This document shows, one piece after another, positions 44,198 through 53,600 of a stretch of 56,535 bases of DNA. Numbering within the stretch: the stretch's first letter is position 1; each line of letters begins with the position of its first letter. The DNA lies in the NCBI GenBank assembly GCA_002841685.1, contig PHAM01000002.1, positions 1 to 56,535 on the forward strand, given 5' to 3'. A program made the translations under genes and the position numbers. The notes below the pieces were generated by a model. That model was not told where the DNA came from, made no database searches, and was given only the letters and a program-made list of their open reading frames with translations. The stretch comes from Elusimicrobia bacterium HGW-Elusimicrobia-2. Its GTDB lineage: Bacteria > CG03.

Positions 44198-44226
44198 TTG
44201 ACAAGATTGAACGAAGAGTTTATACT
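44198..44226 (+). promoter_or_regulatory. Strong sigma70-type promoter, probably leaderless
   Basis: TTGACA (44198-44203), 17 bases, TATACT (44221-44226). The ATG at 44236 is nine bases after the -10, so the mRNA would have at most a few leader bases. This settles the start of the next gene: the upstream in-frame ATG at 44191 lies before the -35 box. Confidence 0.75.
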
Positions 44227-44235
44227 TTCAATAAG

Positions 44236-44796
44236 ATGAGTAAAAAAATATTTACTACTCAAGAGGTGGCGCAACTGCTGTCATGCGATCTTACAACTGT
44301 TATTAAATGGGTGAACGCGGGCAAGCTCAACGCCTATAAAACCCCCGGCGGCCACAGGCGCATAGAGAAGCACGACCTCGTCAAATTCATCAGCCAATAC
44401 GACATGCCCATGCCGGAAAAACTCCGTGAGGTGAACAGGGTGCTCATCGTCGACGACGATCCCCTGTTCGTTGAGATGGCCGCGGCCATCCTGGGCAAGG
44501 TGGAGAACATCAGCATTGATTCGGCGAAAGAGGGTTTTGAGGCGGGGGAAAAGGTCATTTCGTTCAGACCCCATGTTGTCATACTGGACATGAAACTTCC
44601 CGGCATAGACGGTTTTGAGGTCTGCCGGAGGATAAAAGACAGGGAAGAGACAGCGGGGGTGAAGGTGATAGCCGTCACCGCCTACGGCACTCCCGACGAC
44701 AAAAAGCGTATTCTGGAATGCGGCGCCGATCATTATTTCCAGAAGCCGGTAAAAGCGGAACAACTTCTGAACACGGTTCAAAAACTACTGCCGTAA
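44236..44796 (+). CDS. HTH (excisionase/MerR-type) - receiver domain regulator
   Basis: 186 residues. The N-terminus (1-55) is a winged helix-turn-helix of the HTH_17 type (FTTQEVAQLLSCDLTTVIKW, GGHRR wing). Residues 67-186 are a response-regulator receiver: acidic pocket DDD (73-75), phospho-acceptor D118 (VVILDMKLPG), T148 and K170. The domain order is reversed relative to most response regulators but known in HTH_17-REC proteins. No histidine kinase is nearby. Codon use is more GC-ending than in the genes before it (GTCATCGTCGACGACGAT-type runs), so it may have a different history. Confidence 0.9.
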   Translation: MSKKIFTTQEVAQLLSCDLTTVIKWVNAGKLNAYKTPGGHRRIEKHDLVKFISQYDMPMPEKLREVNRVLIVDDDPLFVEMAAAILGKVENISIDSAKEGFEAGEKVISFRPHVVILDMKLPGIDGFEVCRRIKDREETAGVKVIAVTAYGTPDDKKRILECGADHYFQKPVKAEQLLNTVQKLLP

Positions 44797-44892
44797 TGAA
44801 CAACAATTTGATTTTTAAGAATATTTTTTTGTTTTTGAAAGTGGTAAGTAAACAGCGCGCTTCATACAGCGCGGACAATGGTTGCGGAAAAA

Positions 44893-44997
44893 ATGATCGT
44901 GAAAATAGGGATAGTGGGAAAATTAATTACCTCCGTCCCCGTTTTTTTGTGCTGTTTGGAAGCGTCCGCTCTCATGCGGGCATTGGAGGATAAATGA
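44893..44997 (+). CDS. Orphan signal-peptide-like ORF from a RAYT right arm
   Basis: 34 codons: MIVKIGIVGKLITSVPVFLC followed by CLEASALMRALEDK. It matches the start of the CBM48-barrel protein (MIRKLGIIGKLITSVPFFLC) and is encoded by a solo right arm. Its TGA overlaps the ATG of the MerR-type gene. It looks like a signal peptide that has lost, or not yet gained, a mature protein. Translation is not proven. Confidence 0.4.
   Translation: MIVKIGIVGKLITSVPVFLCCLEASALMRALEDK
44922..44950. repeat. Solo right arm of the RAYT-related repeat
   Basis: ATTAATTACCTCCGTCCCC (44922-44940) followed by a T-run and TTGTGCTG. The same TTGTGCTG follows the right end of the full unit at 29492, so the shared sequence goes beyond the inverted repeat. 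No left arm is found upstream within several hundred bases. Confidence 0.8.
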
Positions 44998-45242
44998 CAA
45001 GCGCGAAGAGGATCCGTCTGGGGAAGGGTTTGATGAAGGTCGGCGAGATCGCCGAGGAAGCCGGCGTTATGCCGTCCACGGTGAAGTTTTACACCGAGGA
45101 AGGGCTTCTGGATGTGGCTGACCGCACATTGGGCGGCTACCGTCTTTACGACAGGGACAAGACCATCAGAAGGGTTATCGCCATCCGTGCGATGACATCC
45201 CGCCGTCTTTCTCTTTCCGAACTAAGGCCGAAGCGGAACTGA
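44994..45242 (+). CDS. MerR-type helix-turn-helix protein, probably truncated
   Basis: 82 residues with GGAGGA before the ATG. Residues about 14-80 are a MerR N-terminal DNA-binding domain (MKVGEIAEEAGVMPSTVKFY, EEGLL, GGYRLYDRD). No dimerisation or effector part follows, and the end (LSLSELRPKRN) breaks off inside the usual helix. In a shifted frame the sequence continues TKAEAELRDDEKERSK, so a frameshift is possible. It overlaps the orphan signal-peptide ORF. Confidence 0.7.
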   Translation: MTSAKRIRLGKGLMKVGEIAEEAGVMPSTVKFYTEEGLLDVADRTLGGYRLYDRDKTIRRVIAIRAMTSRRLSLSELRPKRN

Positions 45243-45267
45243 GGGATGATGAAAAGGAGCGATCTAA

Positions 45268-45609
45268 ATGTCTGATTTAGTGCCGGTTGAAATAATAGCG
45301 TCTCAGATTTTTTTGATTCGCGGTCAAAAGGTGATGCTTGACAGGGACTTAGCGGAACTTTATGGAGTAGATACTGCAATGCTCAAAAGGCAGGTGAGGA
45401 GAAACAAAGAGCGCTTTCCGGATGATTTTATGTTTGCGCTTAATGACAAGGAGGTCAAGGACTTGGTGTGCCATTTTGGCATACCATCGAAATCTTATTT
45501 TGGCGGCGCGTTGCCTTTTGCTTTTACAGAACAAGGCGTAGCTATGTTGCATCCGCCAGAGAAACCGAAAGGAAAAATGCTGAAAGTCCGCCGGGGCGGA
45601 GGATTTTGA
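45268..45609 (+). pseudogene. ORF6N-domain protein, C-terminally truncated
   Basis: 113 residues. The ORF6N DNA-binding-type domain (VEIIASQIFLIRGQKVMLDR, DLAELYGVDTAMLKRQVRRN, FPDDFMF, AFTEQGVAML) is complete up to GVAML. There the family normally continues with a helical region, but this copy changes abruptly to HPPEKPKGKMLKVRRGGGF and stops two bases before the next gene. A deletion joining it to the start of the DUF1016 gene is the simplest reading. ORF6N genes are typical of phage and accessory regions. Confidence 0.7.
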
Positions 45610-45611
45610 AA

Positions 45612-46697
45612 ATGAAAAAGAGAAAAAATTCGCCCGGTAGCTTCCGACCTGTCGACGGGGAGATAAAGGGACAGGAGCGTCCTCTGCTTGGCAAAATCTC
45701 AGGTTTGATTGAGAGAGCAAGAAGAAAAGTTGCCGCATCAATCAACCATGAGATGGTGCTGCTTTACTGGAATATCGGCAAGGCAATTAAAGAGGAAATA
45801 ATGAAATCCGCCAGAGCCGGGTATGGCAAACAGGTGATTCAGTTGTTAAGCGCCAAATTGACTGAAAAATATGGCAAAGGATTTTCTGTCCAGAATCTGT
45901 GGTATATGCTTCAGTTGTATGAGATTTATCCAATTCTCCACGCAGTGCGTGGAGAATTAGAAGGGCTATCCTGGACCCATATACGAACCCTTCTGCCGAT
46001 AAAGGATAAATTAAAAAGAAAATTTTATGCGATACTCTGTCTGAAAGAACACTGGAGCACGAGGACACTCGAAAACAGAATCGGCACTATGCTTTATGAA
46101 CGGACAGCGTTATCCAAACTGCCTGAAAAGACAATTGAAATGCAACTTAAAGAATTGAAAGAGAAGGACAAAGTGACGCCCGAGATGGTTTTCAGAGACC
46201 CTTATGTGCTGGATTTCCTGGAATTATCCGATACCTACAGCGAGAAGGATTTGGAAAGCGCGATATTAAATGCTTTAGAGAAATTTATTCTTGAAATGGG
46301 CAGTGATTTTTATTTTGTCGCCAGACAAAAAAGAATCACCCTTGACAATATTGATTACTACATAGACTTGTTGTTCTATCACAGGAAACTCAGATGTTTT
46401 GTGGCGATCGACTTGAAACTGGATAAATTCCGCGCGGAATACAAAGGGCAGATGGAACTGTATCTGAGATACATAGAGAGATATGAAATGGACGAGGGTG
46501 AGAATCCGCCTGTCGGCATGATTCTTTGCGCTGAAAAGGGCAGAAAGCAGATTGAATTATTGTGCTTGCCTCAGGAGAGGATCAGGGTTTCCGAGTATCT
46601 GACAAAGTTACCGTCGAAAGAACTGTTCGCTGAAAAACTTAAAAAAGCGATACGCGTTGCGCAGTTGGAGTTAAGGAGCGAAAAAGGAAGAAAATGA
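45612..46697 (+). CDS. DUF1016 (YhcG-type) PDDEXK nuclease-domain protein
   Basis: 361 residues from ATG 45612, two bases after the previous stop; the frame is open further upstream (ATG 45468) but that part overlaps the ORF6N gene. The N-terminal DUF1016 part holds NHEMVLLYWNIGKAIKEEIM and YGKGFSVQNLWYMLQLYEIY. The C-terminal nuclease part holds NIDYYIDLLFYHRKLRCFVA, then IDLKLDKF with Asp in the usual Glu place, and YKGQMELYLRY. Such proteins are common in accessory regions beside restriction or defence genes; none is recognisable here apart from the ORF6N fragment. Its end overlaps the first copy of the 46694 repeat. Confidence 0.88.
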   Translation: MKKRKNSPGSFRPVDGEIKGQERPLLGKISGLIERARRKVAASINHEMVLLYWNIGKAIKEEIMKSARAGYGKQVIQLLSAKLTEKYGKGFSVQNLWYMLQLYEIYPILHAVRGELEGLSWTHIRTLLPIKDKLKRKFYAILCLKEHWSTRTLENRIGTMLYERTALSKLPEKTIEMQLKELKEKDKVTPEMVFRDPYVLDFLELSDTYSEKDLESAILNALEKFILEMGSDFYFVARQKRITLDNIDYYIDLLFYHRKLRCFVAIDLKLDKFRAEYKGQMELYLRYIERYEMDEGENPPVGMILCAEKGRKQIELLCLPQERIRVSEYLTKLPSKELFAEKLKKAIRVAQLELRSEKGRK

Positions 46698-46718
46698 ATA
46701 AATTAGCCGAGAGCAGAA
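46694..46718 (+). repeat. Direct repeat copy 1 (5' end of the giant gene)
   Basis: Starts ATGAATAAATTAGCCGAGAG and agrees with copies 2 (47175) and 3 (47599) over 25 bases, then diverges. It overlaps the TGA of the DUF1016 gene. Confidence 0.85.
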
Positions 46719-46815
46719 AAGCTCATTTAGACGGGGCGCGAGAAGATATTAGGAACCGTGTGCCTCGTAACTCGCCAGAGGCGATGGTATGGGGTCACCA
46801 ATATCACTATAAGAA

Positions 46816-47085
46816 TTATTTTTTGAAAAAGAGAAAAAGAACGGCAGTAATGGATGCGAATTGCCCAATCCAGAATATGAACATCCATTTGATGATTTCT
46901 GTTCTGACTTGCTCCATTTTAATTTCTAATTTTCTTAAATCATCTTTTGTTGCAATTTCATTGAGCAAAGAAGAATTATTTGTTTCTAAAGCGGACTCAA
47001 CGGCAGAAGCAATTGCTTTTGATTTAGGTTCGTCAAAGACAGGTCGAAGCGCTTCAAAAATCTTTAATGTGTTTGCATATGCCAT
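46816..47085 (-). CDS. Small coiled-coil membrane protein (DUF1640/CCDC90-like)
   Basis: 89 residues on the minus strand. A helical region (ALRPVFDEPKSKAIASAVES), then the characteristic ATKDDLRKLEIKMEQVRTEI coiled coil and a C-terminal membrane helix (WMFIFWIGQFASITAVLFLF). This is the pattern of small bacterial relatives of the DUF1640 family, whose function is unknown. It has an AGGAGG ribosome-binding site (47091-47096) and a TTGACA/TACAAT promoter of its own. The plus-strand frame 46694-47182 covering it is a shadow. It lies as a single-gene cassette between direct repeat copies 1 and 2. Confidence 0.82.
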   Translation of the reverse strand: MAYANTLKIFEALRPVFDEPKSKAIASAVESALETNNSSLLNEIATKDDLRKLEIKMEQVRTEIIKWMFIFWIGQFASITAVLFLFFKK

Positions 47086-47104
47086 AAAAACCTCCTATGC
47101 GGAA

Positions 47105-47134
47105 ATTGTAACGAATAATTATAGATTGTGTCAA
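47105..47134 (-). promoter_or_regulatory. Promoter of the coiled-coil membrane protein
   Basis: Minus strand: TTGACA (47129-47134), 18 bases, TACAAT (47105-47110), then AGGAGG and ATG at 47085. Confidence 0.65.
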
Positions 47135-47174
47135 GCCCTGCAAGCTCCATATTTCTCGCGGGGCAAGGTAAAAA

Positions 47175-47236
47175 ATGAATAAATTAGCCGAGAGCAGAAC
47201 AGAGCGCTTTGAGGCGGCGTTCGCCGACTTCAGAGC
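47175..47236 (+). repeat. Direct repeat copy 2 (5' end of the giant gene)
   Basis: About 60 bases almost the same as 47599-47660 (about five mismatches), running through GCCGACTTCAG. It would encode MNKLAESRTERFEAAFADFR, but the frame then runs into antisense of the small-protein cassette and stops at 47606 without a recognisable protein. Confidence 0.88.
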
Positions 47237-47240
47237 ACTT

Positions 47241-47348
47241 TTACTTAACTGGCTGGTGTTTTTCCTTTTTTGCGGAATAAATACCCACGCCGCCGAGTGT
47301 GAGAGCTATGATGATTACGACAAGAAAGAAAATAGAAATTTGATCCAT
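47241..47348 (-). CDS. Tiny single-pass membrane protein (35 aa), second gene of module copy 2
   Basis: Minus strand, ATG at 47348 to TAA at 47241. One hydrophobic helix (ISIFFLVVIIIALTLGGVGI) is followed by a basic tail (YSAKKEKHQPVK). It begins two bases after the stop of the 64-residue partner, and AGGAG lies in the partner's last codons. It matches the layout of 6890-6994 though the sequence is only loosely similar. Confidence 0.6.
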   Translation of the reverse strand: MDQISIFFLVVIIIALTLGGVGIYSAKKEKHQPVK

Positions 47349-47350
47349 GT

Positions 47351-47545
47351 TTATTCTCCTGTTTTACTCAATAAAATTCCCATTATAAAAAGAACGGTAA
47401 AAACTGCGACGCCGAGGATAAAGGCAAGGTTTGTTATGCTTTCGGGCGTAACTATTTTACCGATGATTACAGCGATAAAGTCCGCCTGGCAAAGATTGAG
47501 AAAAATTCTTGCCAATTCTTTCCGCTGGTTTTTATCAAAGTTCAT
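47351..47545 (-). CDS. Small two-helix membrane protein, DUF6722-like (paralogue of 6991-7182)
   Basis: 64 residues on the minus strand. It opens MNFDKNQRKELARIF, sharing DKxQRKELA with the 63-residue protein at 6991-7182. Two hydrophobic stretches follow (FIAVIIGKIV, LAFILGVAVFTVLFIMGILL). It has an excellent promoter eight bases before the ATG, so it is probably leaderless. It sits with its tiny partner between direct repeat copies 2 and 3. The function is unknown. Confidence 0.8.
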   Translation of the reverse strand: MNFDKNQRKELARIFLNLCQADFIAVIIGKIVTPESITNLAFILGVAVFTVLFIMGILLSKTGE

Positions 47546-47553
47546 ATATTTGG

Positions 47554-47582
47554 ATTCTATTAAAAGCGAAAATTTCTGTCAA
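47554..47582 (-). promoter_or_regulatory. Leaderless-type promoter of the small membrane-protein module
   Basis: Minus strand: TTGACA (47577-47582), 17 bases, TAGAAT (47554-47559), then eight bases to ATG 47545. It points away from the giant gene, whose ribosome-binding site (GGAAGGTGG) starts four bases after the -35. Confidence 0.75.
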
Positions 47583-47598
47583 GACGGAAGGTGGACTC

Positions 47599-47660
47599 AT
47601 GAATAAATTAGCCGAGAGCAGAACAGAGCGCTTTGAAGCGGCGAATGCCGACTTCAGGGC
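47599..47660 (+). repeat. Direct repeat copy 3 (true start of the giant gene)
   Basis: The copy that leads into a full-length protein. Copies 1 and 2 are probably duplicates of this segment made when the two minus-strand cassettes were inserted. Confidence 0.8.
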
Positions 47661-50600
47661 GTGCCTCGCTCATTTTGGCCTCGGCTTCACATATCTTTTC
47701 AGGTCGGTGTGGAACATCCGCCGTGGCGGAAAGCATCTGGTCACCGGCGTGCTGATAACTTTTATTTTTATCGCTCTTATGCCGGCAAAAGGTTTTGCAA
47801 CGACGAATAATACCATCACAATTGATGCCAGCCTTGCTGATTGGGCTGACGACGAGAAGTTGGGGACATCCTTTGGCCAGTTTTATTTTACATGGGATGC
47901 AAATAATTTTTATTTTGCTTATAATAAAGGTGAAACTTTTAACGCTGACCCTGACGTAGTATGGATTTATATCAGCACCGTAACCCCCACCTCTACAGCG
48001 GGAACTTTTACGTCAGTGGATTGGAGCGGTACGCATACTTTGCCGTTCCGAGCCGGATACGTCTATCTATTCAGGCCAAATAACGAATACAAAACTTATA
48101 GAAATTGGACGGGTTCGGCATGGTCAGGGGATTGGGCAGGAACCGCGGCAACAAGCCAGAATTATGGCGCGGGCATAGTGGAAATAAAAATCCCGCGGAC
48201 AGACATAGGCAGTCCTTCCAATATCAGAGTGACACTTTATATCACCAATGGGTCAAATAATTATGTTTTTGGCACTACTCCGAGGGAAAATCCAAACGGC
48301 GCTACGGGCAGGATAATGGGCTTGTCGTGGTATTATCCGAGCGCCGGCGCCAGCGGGGTTTTTCCGAATTTGATGCGGTACCGTTATCCCGGAGTAGTTA
48401 TTGCCGATATCTGTCATGACGCTGGTGCTGCAGCAAATGAATATGTGCAACTTTACAACCCTAATGATGAGCCGATTTATTTAAGTAACCTGCAATCTCA
48501 TCATGGATTGTCCCCGGGCATAGTTTTTTATTTGATGAGGTGGAATGCATCAACCGCTCAGACCGTAAACATCGCAACTGTTGTTTCTACAAATACAGTT
48601 AGATCGAGAGGTTTTAGTTTAATAGGAGCCGGAACCCTGCCTATATCAGCTGATATAACCGGCACTTCGAATATGGCTTTTGATGGAAGTAACGATGCCG
48701 CAGTTATTTCATATTCTAATCAAAGCACTGCGGCGAACAGAGCCGATCCAACTTTAAGTACTAACGTAGATAAAGTCGGATGGGGCGCCCCATCCGCAAA
48801 CGGGATAGAAACAACAGCTATCAGTGTGTTTGCGTCGGACAACAGCATTCAGCGCAAAGCGTGGTCAACAACTACCTCATCAGCCGCCATGGTGGTGGGC
48901 GGAGCAGATGAGTACGCCGCTCACTTTACGGACACTCACGACAATTCAAATGATTTTGTAACAATTGTCGGTTCATGGACACCGCGGAATAGCACATCGC
49001 CCCGCGAAGGGTTCTTAGGCAACTGCTGGCATATTCCGGATAATACCGATGACCTTGGCGTTTCTATGCGTGATCCAGTGACCGGGATTCAGCTAAATAC
49101 ACCTACCACTTTTTACGCGGGAAATCAATTCCAGGGAGCTGGAAATCCCGGTGATATGTCCGGAGGAAAGGTATATTATAAGTCAATCACTGAAACAAAC
49201 TGGCAGGAATCGGCACTAAGTTACTACAGTACGTCAGGAAATAACAAATTTTGGAAAACCATTATCACAAATTCTTATGCCGCGGGAACCACTGTGCAAT
49301 ATTATATTGACGTAAATTATGCGGACAGCCACGATACTACCAATCTTTACTGGACAAATTCCCTTGCCCGGCGGTCGTATGAAATTTTTATATCGTCTAA
49401 TAATCCTTATAGCTTTGTTGTGGCTGCAGGGGGAGCGGGAAACACCGCGCCGAACGATCCGCTGGGGCTGAATCAGTGGGACGCTTCAACAACGACTATT
49501 ATTTCTACGGGCTCATGGATAAGCAATACATACAATCAGACGGGTTTAAGCCTGTCAGTTAAGATGAGCGACCCTGATTCCAGCGAAACGCTGTATCCCA
49601 TTATTGAATATAAACCGATAGTCACGGCTTTTACGGGAGTGACTCTGACGACGGGAACAGGCGTCTCGTATTCCGGTACGGCGGTAATAGGAACAATAAC
49701 CGTTACCGGCCTGACAACGAATACGTCATATCACTGGCGGGCGAGGGTTTACGATGGGGACGATGTTTCGGGCTGGATAAGTTTCCCTTATAATGTTGGT
49801 CAGGCGGAAACAGAATCCGATTTCGGCTGCGACACTTCCTCTCCAACAAACGTTGGATGTTCAAAGCCGGCTGACGGGGCGTATAATCTTAACACTTCCA
49901 CATCTCTTACCGCTTTGACGGCGGCCGACGGAGGGTCGGGCGTTGATCAGTACAGTTTTGAGGTTTCAACCGCGTCTTCATTTGATAAGCCGGGGGATAT
50001 AGATTCCGGCTGGACAACATCGCCTTACAGCCCGCCGGGACTTGCGCAGAGCACGACTTATTACTGGCGGGTGAAAGCAAAAGACAATGTCGGCAATGAG
50101 TCCCCCTGGCGCGGAGAAGCAGATACGGCGGGGTACCGGAAATTTATAACGGCCGCGAAAATTGTTGACGGCAATCCGGCGGATTGGGGAAATTATTCCG
50201 GTTCGCAGCTTGATAACTCATCACTAATGTCCGGCACAGAATGGGTGTGGAAGGATAAGGAGTGGGACGAAAGACAGGATGTTGATACAGCGACGGATGA
50301 CCATTTTGAGTTTAAGGAATGGAGAATGTGGTCGGATGATACGGATTTGTATTTTCTTGTGAGATTTACGGGGGACATAACGGATACGCTCTATCCTTAT
50401 GTCGCGATATCTATTGATACTAATACCGCTTCCACGGGAATGAACTGGACGGCAGATGATTCGGGTGTGACGATGGGGGTGGAGTATGGAAGGGCAGGTG
50501 ACACATATCATTATCCCGAGCACAATCTCATTGTGCATCATACCAACAGCGGTTTAGCGGTTCAGATTGAGCAGTATAAAGAATCAGCGGCGGCTTGGGC

Positions 50601-53600
50601 TGCTCCCGCAACCCACGGCGGGGGCGCAAATTTTCTAAGCGCTGATAACGATGTTTTAGAATTCAAAATAGCCCGCTCTGACATTGGTCTTGACGGCAGC
50701 AAAACCGCGAGATTCACATTTTCACTTTATGCAGAGGCCCAATTGGCGGGCGAATGGTGGGCGACGGACGATAATACGACGGACTCAAACGGTATAAATA
50801 TGCCGCCGGACGCGTTGGATACGATGAGCATTATACGAATGTCTGACGGCTCAAACACATACAATGATAATTACGGGAGTATGAACGCAAATGACGAGGA
50901 TATAAACGACTCCGACCTTGATTTCTGGGTTGAACTGAGTTTTGACGCCTCAGGAATCGTCGCTAACAATGAGCCGACTGCTCCTAATACGGCTGTGTCG
51001 CCCGCGAACGCTTCCAAGATTTTTGACACGACTCCGGAGATTTCCTGGAGCGGGGCGACGGACGGCGACGCTGACGATATAACTTCGTATTTACTTCTGG
51101 TTGATACTGATACGACTTTTTATACGCCGCACACATACAAAGTCAATGTTTCAGAGACGGGCTCTTTCACGGTTCCTTCGCCTCTTGCGGGCGATAAAAC
51201 TTATTACTGGCGGGTTTATACGAGAGACAAACAGGGCGACCTTTCGCCTGTATCAACCACATGGTCTTTTTATGTAAAAGGCAGAACGATAGACGGGAAT
51301 ATTGGCGACTGGGGTTCTGAAACGCCATCCGTGGTGAACGCATCAACAATTGATACGGCGAAGAACGAGTATGTATGGAGAGACAAGATAGGGGAATCGC
51401 GGACAGTTTCCGCCGACCCCGCCAGCAATTTTGATATTGAGGAAATAAGGATCACGGCCAATGACACATACATATACTTCCTTATCAAGTCCGCGGACAT
51501 CACAGGAATTGACATACCGCATTTCGCGATTTCAATTGACACTGACACAAGTTTAACCGACTCCCAGCTGCCCTGGATAGATGATGATTCAACGGCTACC
51601 GGTTCAATGGGGCTGGGAGACGAATATAGTCAAAAGATAAGAGCGGAGAGAAATATCGTAATATGTTCAAGTGAAGCGGCAACCACAAGAGTTTTTCTGT
51701 ATGCCGACGACGGAAGCTCCTGGTATGTGCCCGTCTCAGGCGACTGGGAAGCATGCGCTTCAGAACCGAACAATGTGTTTGAATTTAAAATCAAAAGGTC
51801 GGATATCTGTCTTGATAACGCTAAGACATTCAGATTTGCTTTAGCGAGCGCTGATAATGTTATCGGCAACCCGCAGACAATTGACACAACCGAAGACTAT
51901 AATCCGGACTCTCTGGATTCAATGAGTATCGTGAGGATTTCAACGGGAAGCGGAACAGGGCAGTATCACAGCGACCCTGCTAATGATTTGAACGCCTGGG
52001 ACGAGGAAATATCCGATAGCGATATTGATTTCTGGTGCCAGCTGTCAATCTCCGCCGACGGCACACTTTCAAACAACGCCCCTGATGTTGAAGCTTCAAA
52101 CCCGAGTCCCGCGGACAACGGAAAATATTCAACGGACGCGAAGCCGCCGCTTTCGTGGACTCCGGGCTCGGACAGCGATTCAGGCGATTATGTGACTTCT
52201 TATCTGCTTGAATTCGCGACGCACACGGATCTCGGCAGTAACCTCGGCGGAGCGGGCGAATACGGTTACCGCGTGAATATCGGCTCTTCAACAAGCCCTT
52301 CCTGGACGATTCCGAATGATTTGAAAAACGACCTGACTTATTACTGGAGGGTTTTTTCAAGAGACGCTTGCGGGACTTTGTCGGCTTCGCCGGGCGTCTG
52401 GTCGGTGAAGGTGGATTCTGTCGCGCCTTCGGCAATCACGGCGCTCTCGGCATTGACAGGAGATTCCGGTGGGGAAGTAAATCTTAGCTGGACGGCGACG
52501 GGTGATAATGATTTAAGCGGCGCTCTGCCCGCGGGAAGTAATTTCAGGATTGAATACGCTTCCTGGACGGCTGTCGTCTGGAGTACAAACACGGCAACAT
52601 CGGGCGCGGGTTCTTATATAACGATAAGCACGGCTGTAAGCGCGGGAACGATATGTTCAAGAACGGTGGATTCTCTCACGGAAGGCGTGACATATTATTT
52701 CAGGATATGGACGGCGGACGAGATACCTAACTGGTCGGCGATTTCCAATGCCGCTACGGCTTACGCTTATGTGACGCCTCCCGCTCCGCCGCCGGATGAC
52801 GGAGCCATGGTGGTATATTATTCTACACTTTCAGCAGTAGCGAATATACCGCAGTATAGAACGCTAACAGAGGGAACGACGACATGGTCTTCTGTCGCGA
52901 GCGCAAATTCGGTCGGGCATTTGGTTCGGTATTGGCAGGTTCTCAGAAATTCTCCGCGAGAGAACGTCAAGCTTCTTGCAACTCTCGATCACGGCGACGA
53001 CCTGCAAACACAAAGATGGACAAGTTCCGGATGGGGCACGGTGCAGGATATAGACCTGAATGTCGGCGGACACGCCAAGCGCTGTTTTGATTTATGCTAC
53101 GAACACAATTCCGGCGACGCTCTGTTGGTTTATTATGACGGGACGGATACGACCCCGCATTATCAGACGCTTGCCAAGGGGCAGTCAGCGTGGGTTGACC
53201 ACGGAGCGGTATCGCCTTATGAAATATCGGGCGCTCCGACGTGGATTCGTCTTGAATCACGGCTCGGTTCCGATGCGATTTTACTTGCGGCGCAGGACGT
53301 CAACGCTGATTTGTTCGCGATGCTGTGGGACGGTTCAGGCTGGCTGCAGGTTTCATCAACAACTTTGACAACATCTCTTTCACATACAAATCAGTGCTTT
53401 GATGTCGCCTGCGAATATCAGTCAGGAAATTTTATGGTTGTTTACGGAACGCCGACAGTTTCCGTAAAATACAGGCGTCTTCTTTCGGGCACGACATCAT
53501 GGGAAGCGGAAGGCGGTTTAGCCGATGCCGATGCGGCGGTCAGATGGGTGAAACTCGCTTCAGAAAAGAGAGCCGGTTCAAATTACATTATCTGTGGAAA

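Noticed and set aside
44994-46697. Prophage remnant
   Set aside because: ORF6N and a MerR fragment hint at phage or accessory DNA, but there is no integrase, structural gene or attachment repeat.
46694-47606. Two plus-strand ORFs beginning at repeat copies 1 and 2
   Set aside because: After the repeated start they run antisense through the small membrane-protein genes, and their translations look like no protein. They are probably by-products of the duplicated gene start.
46694-47660. Integron cassette array
   Set aside because: The cassettes have their own promoters, lie antisense to the recipient gene and are bounded by copies of a gene's 5' end. No attC-like palindrome or integrase was seen.
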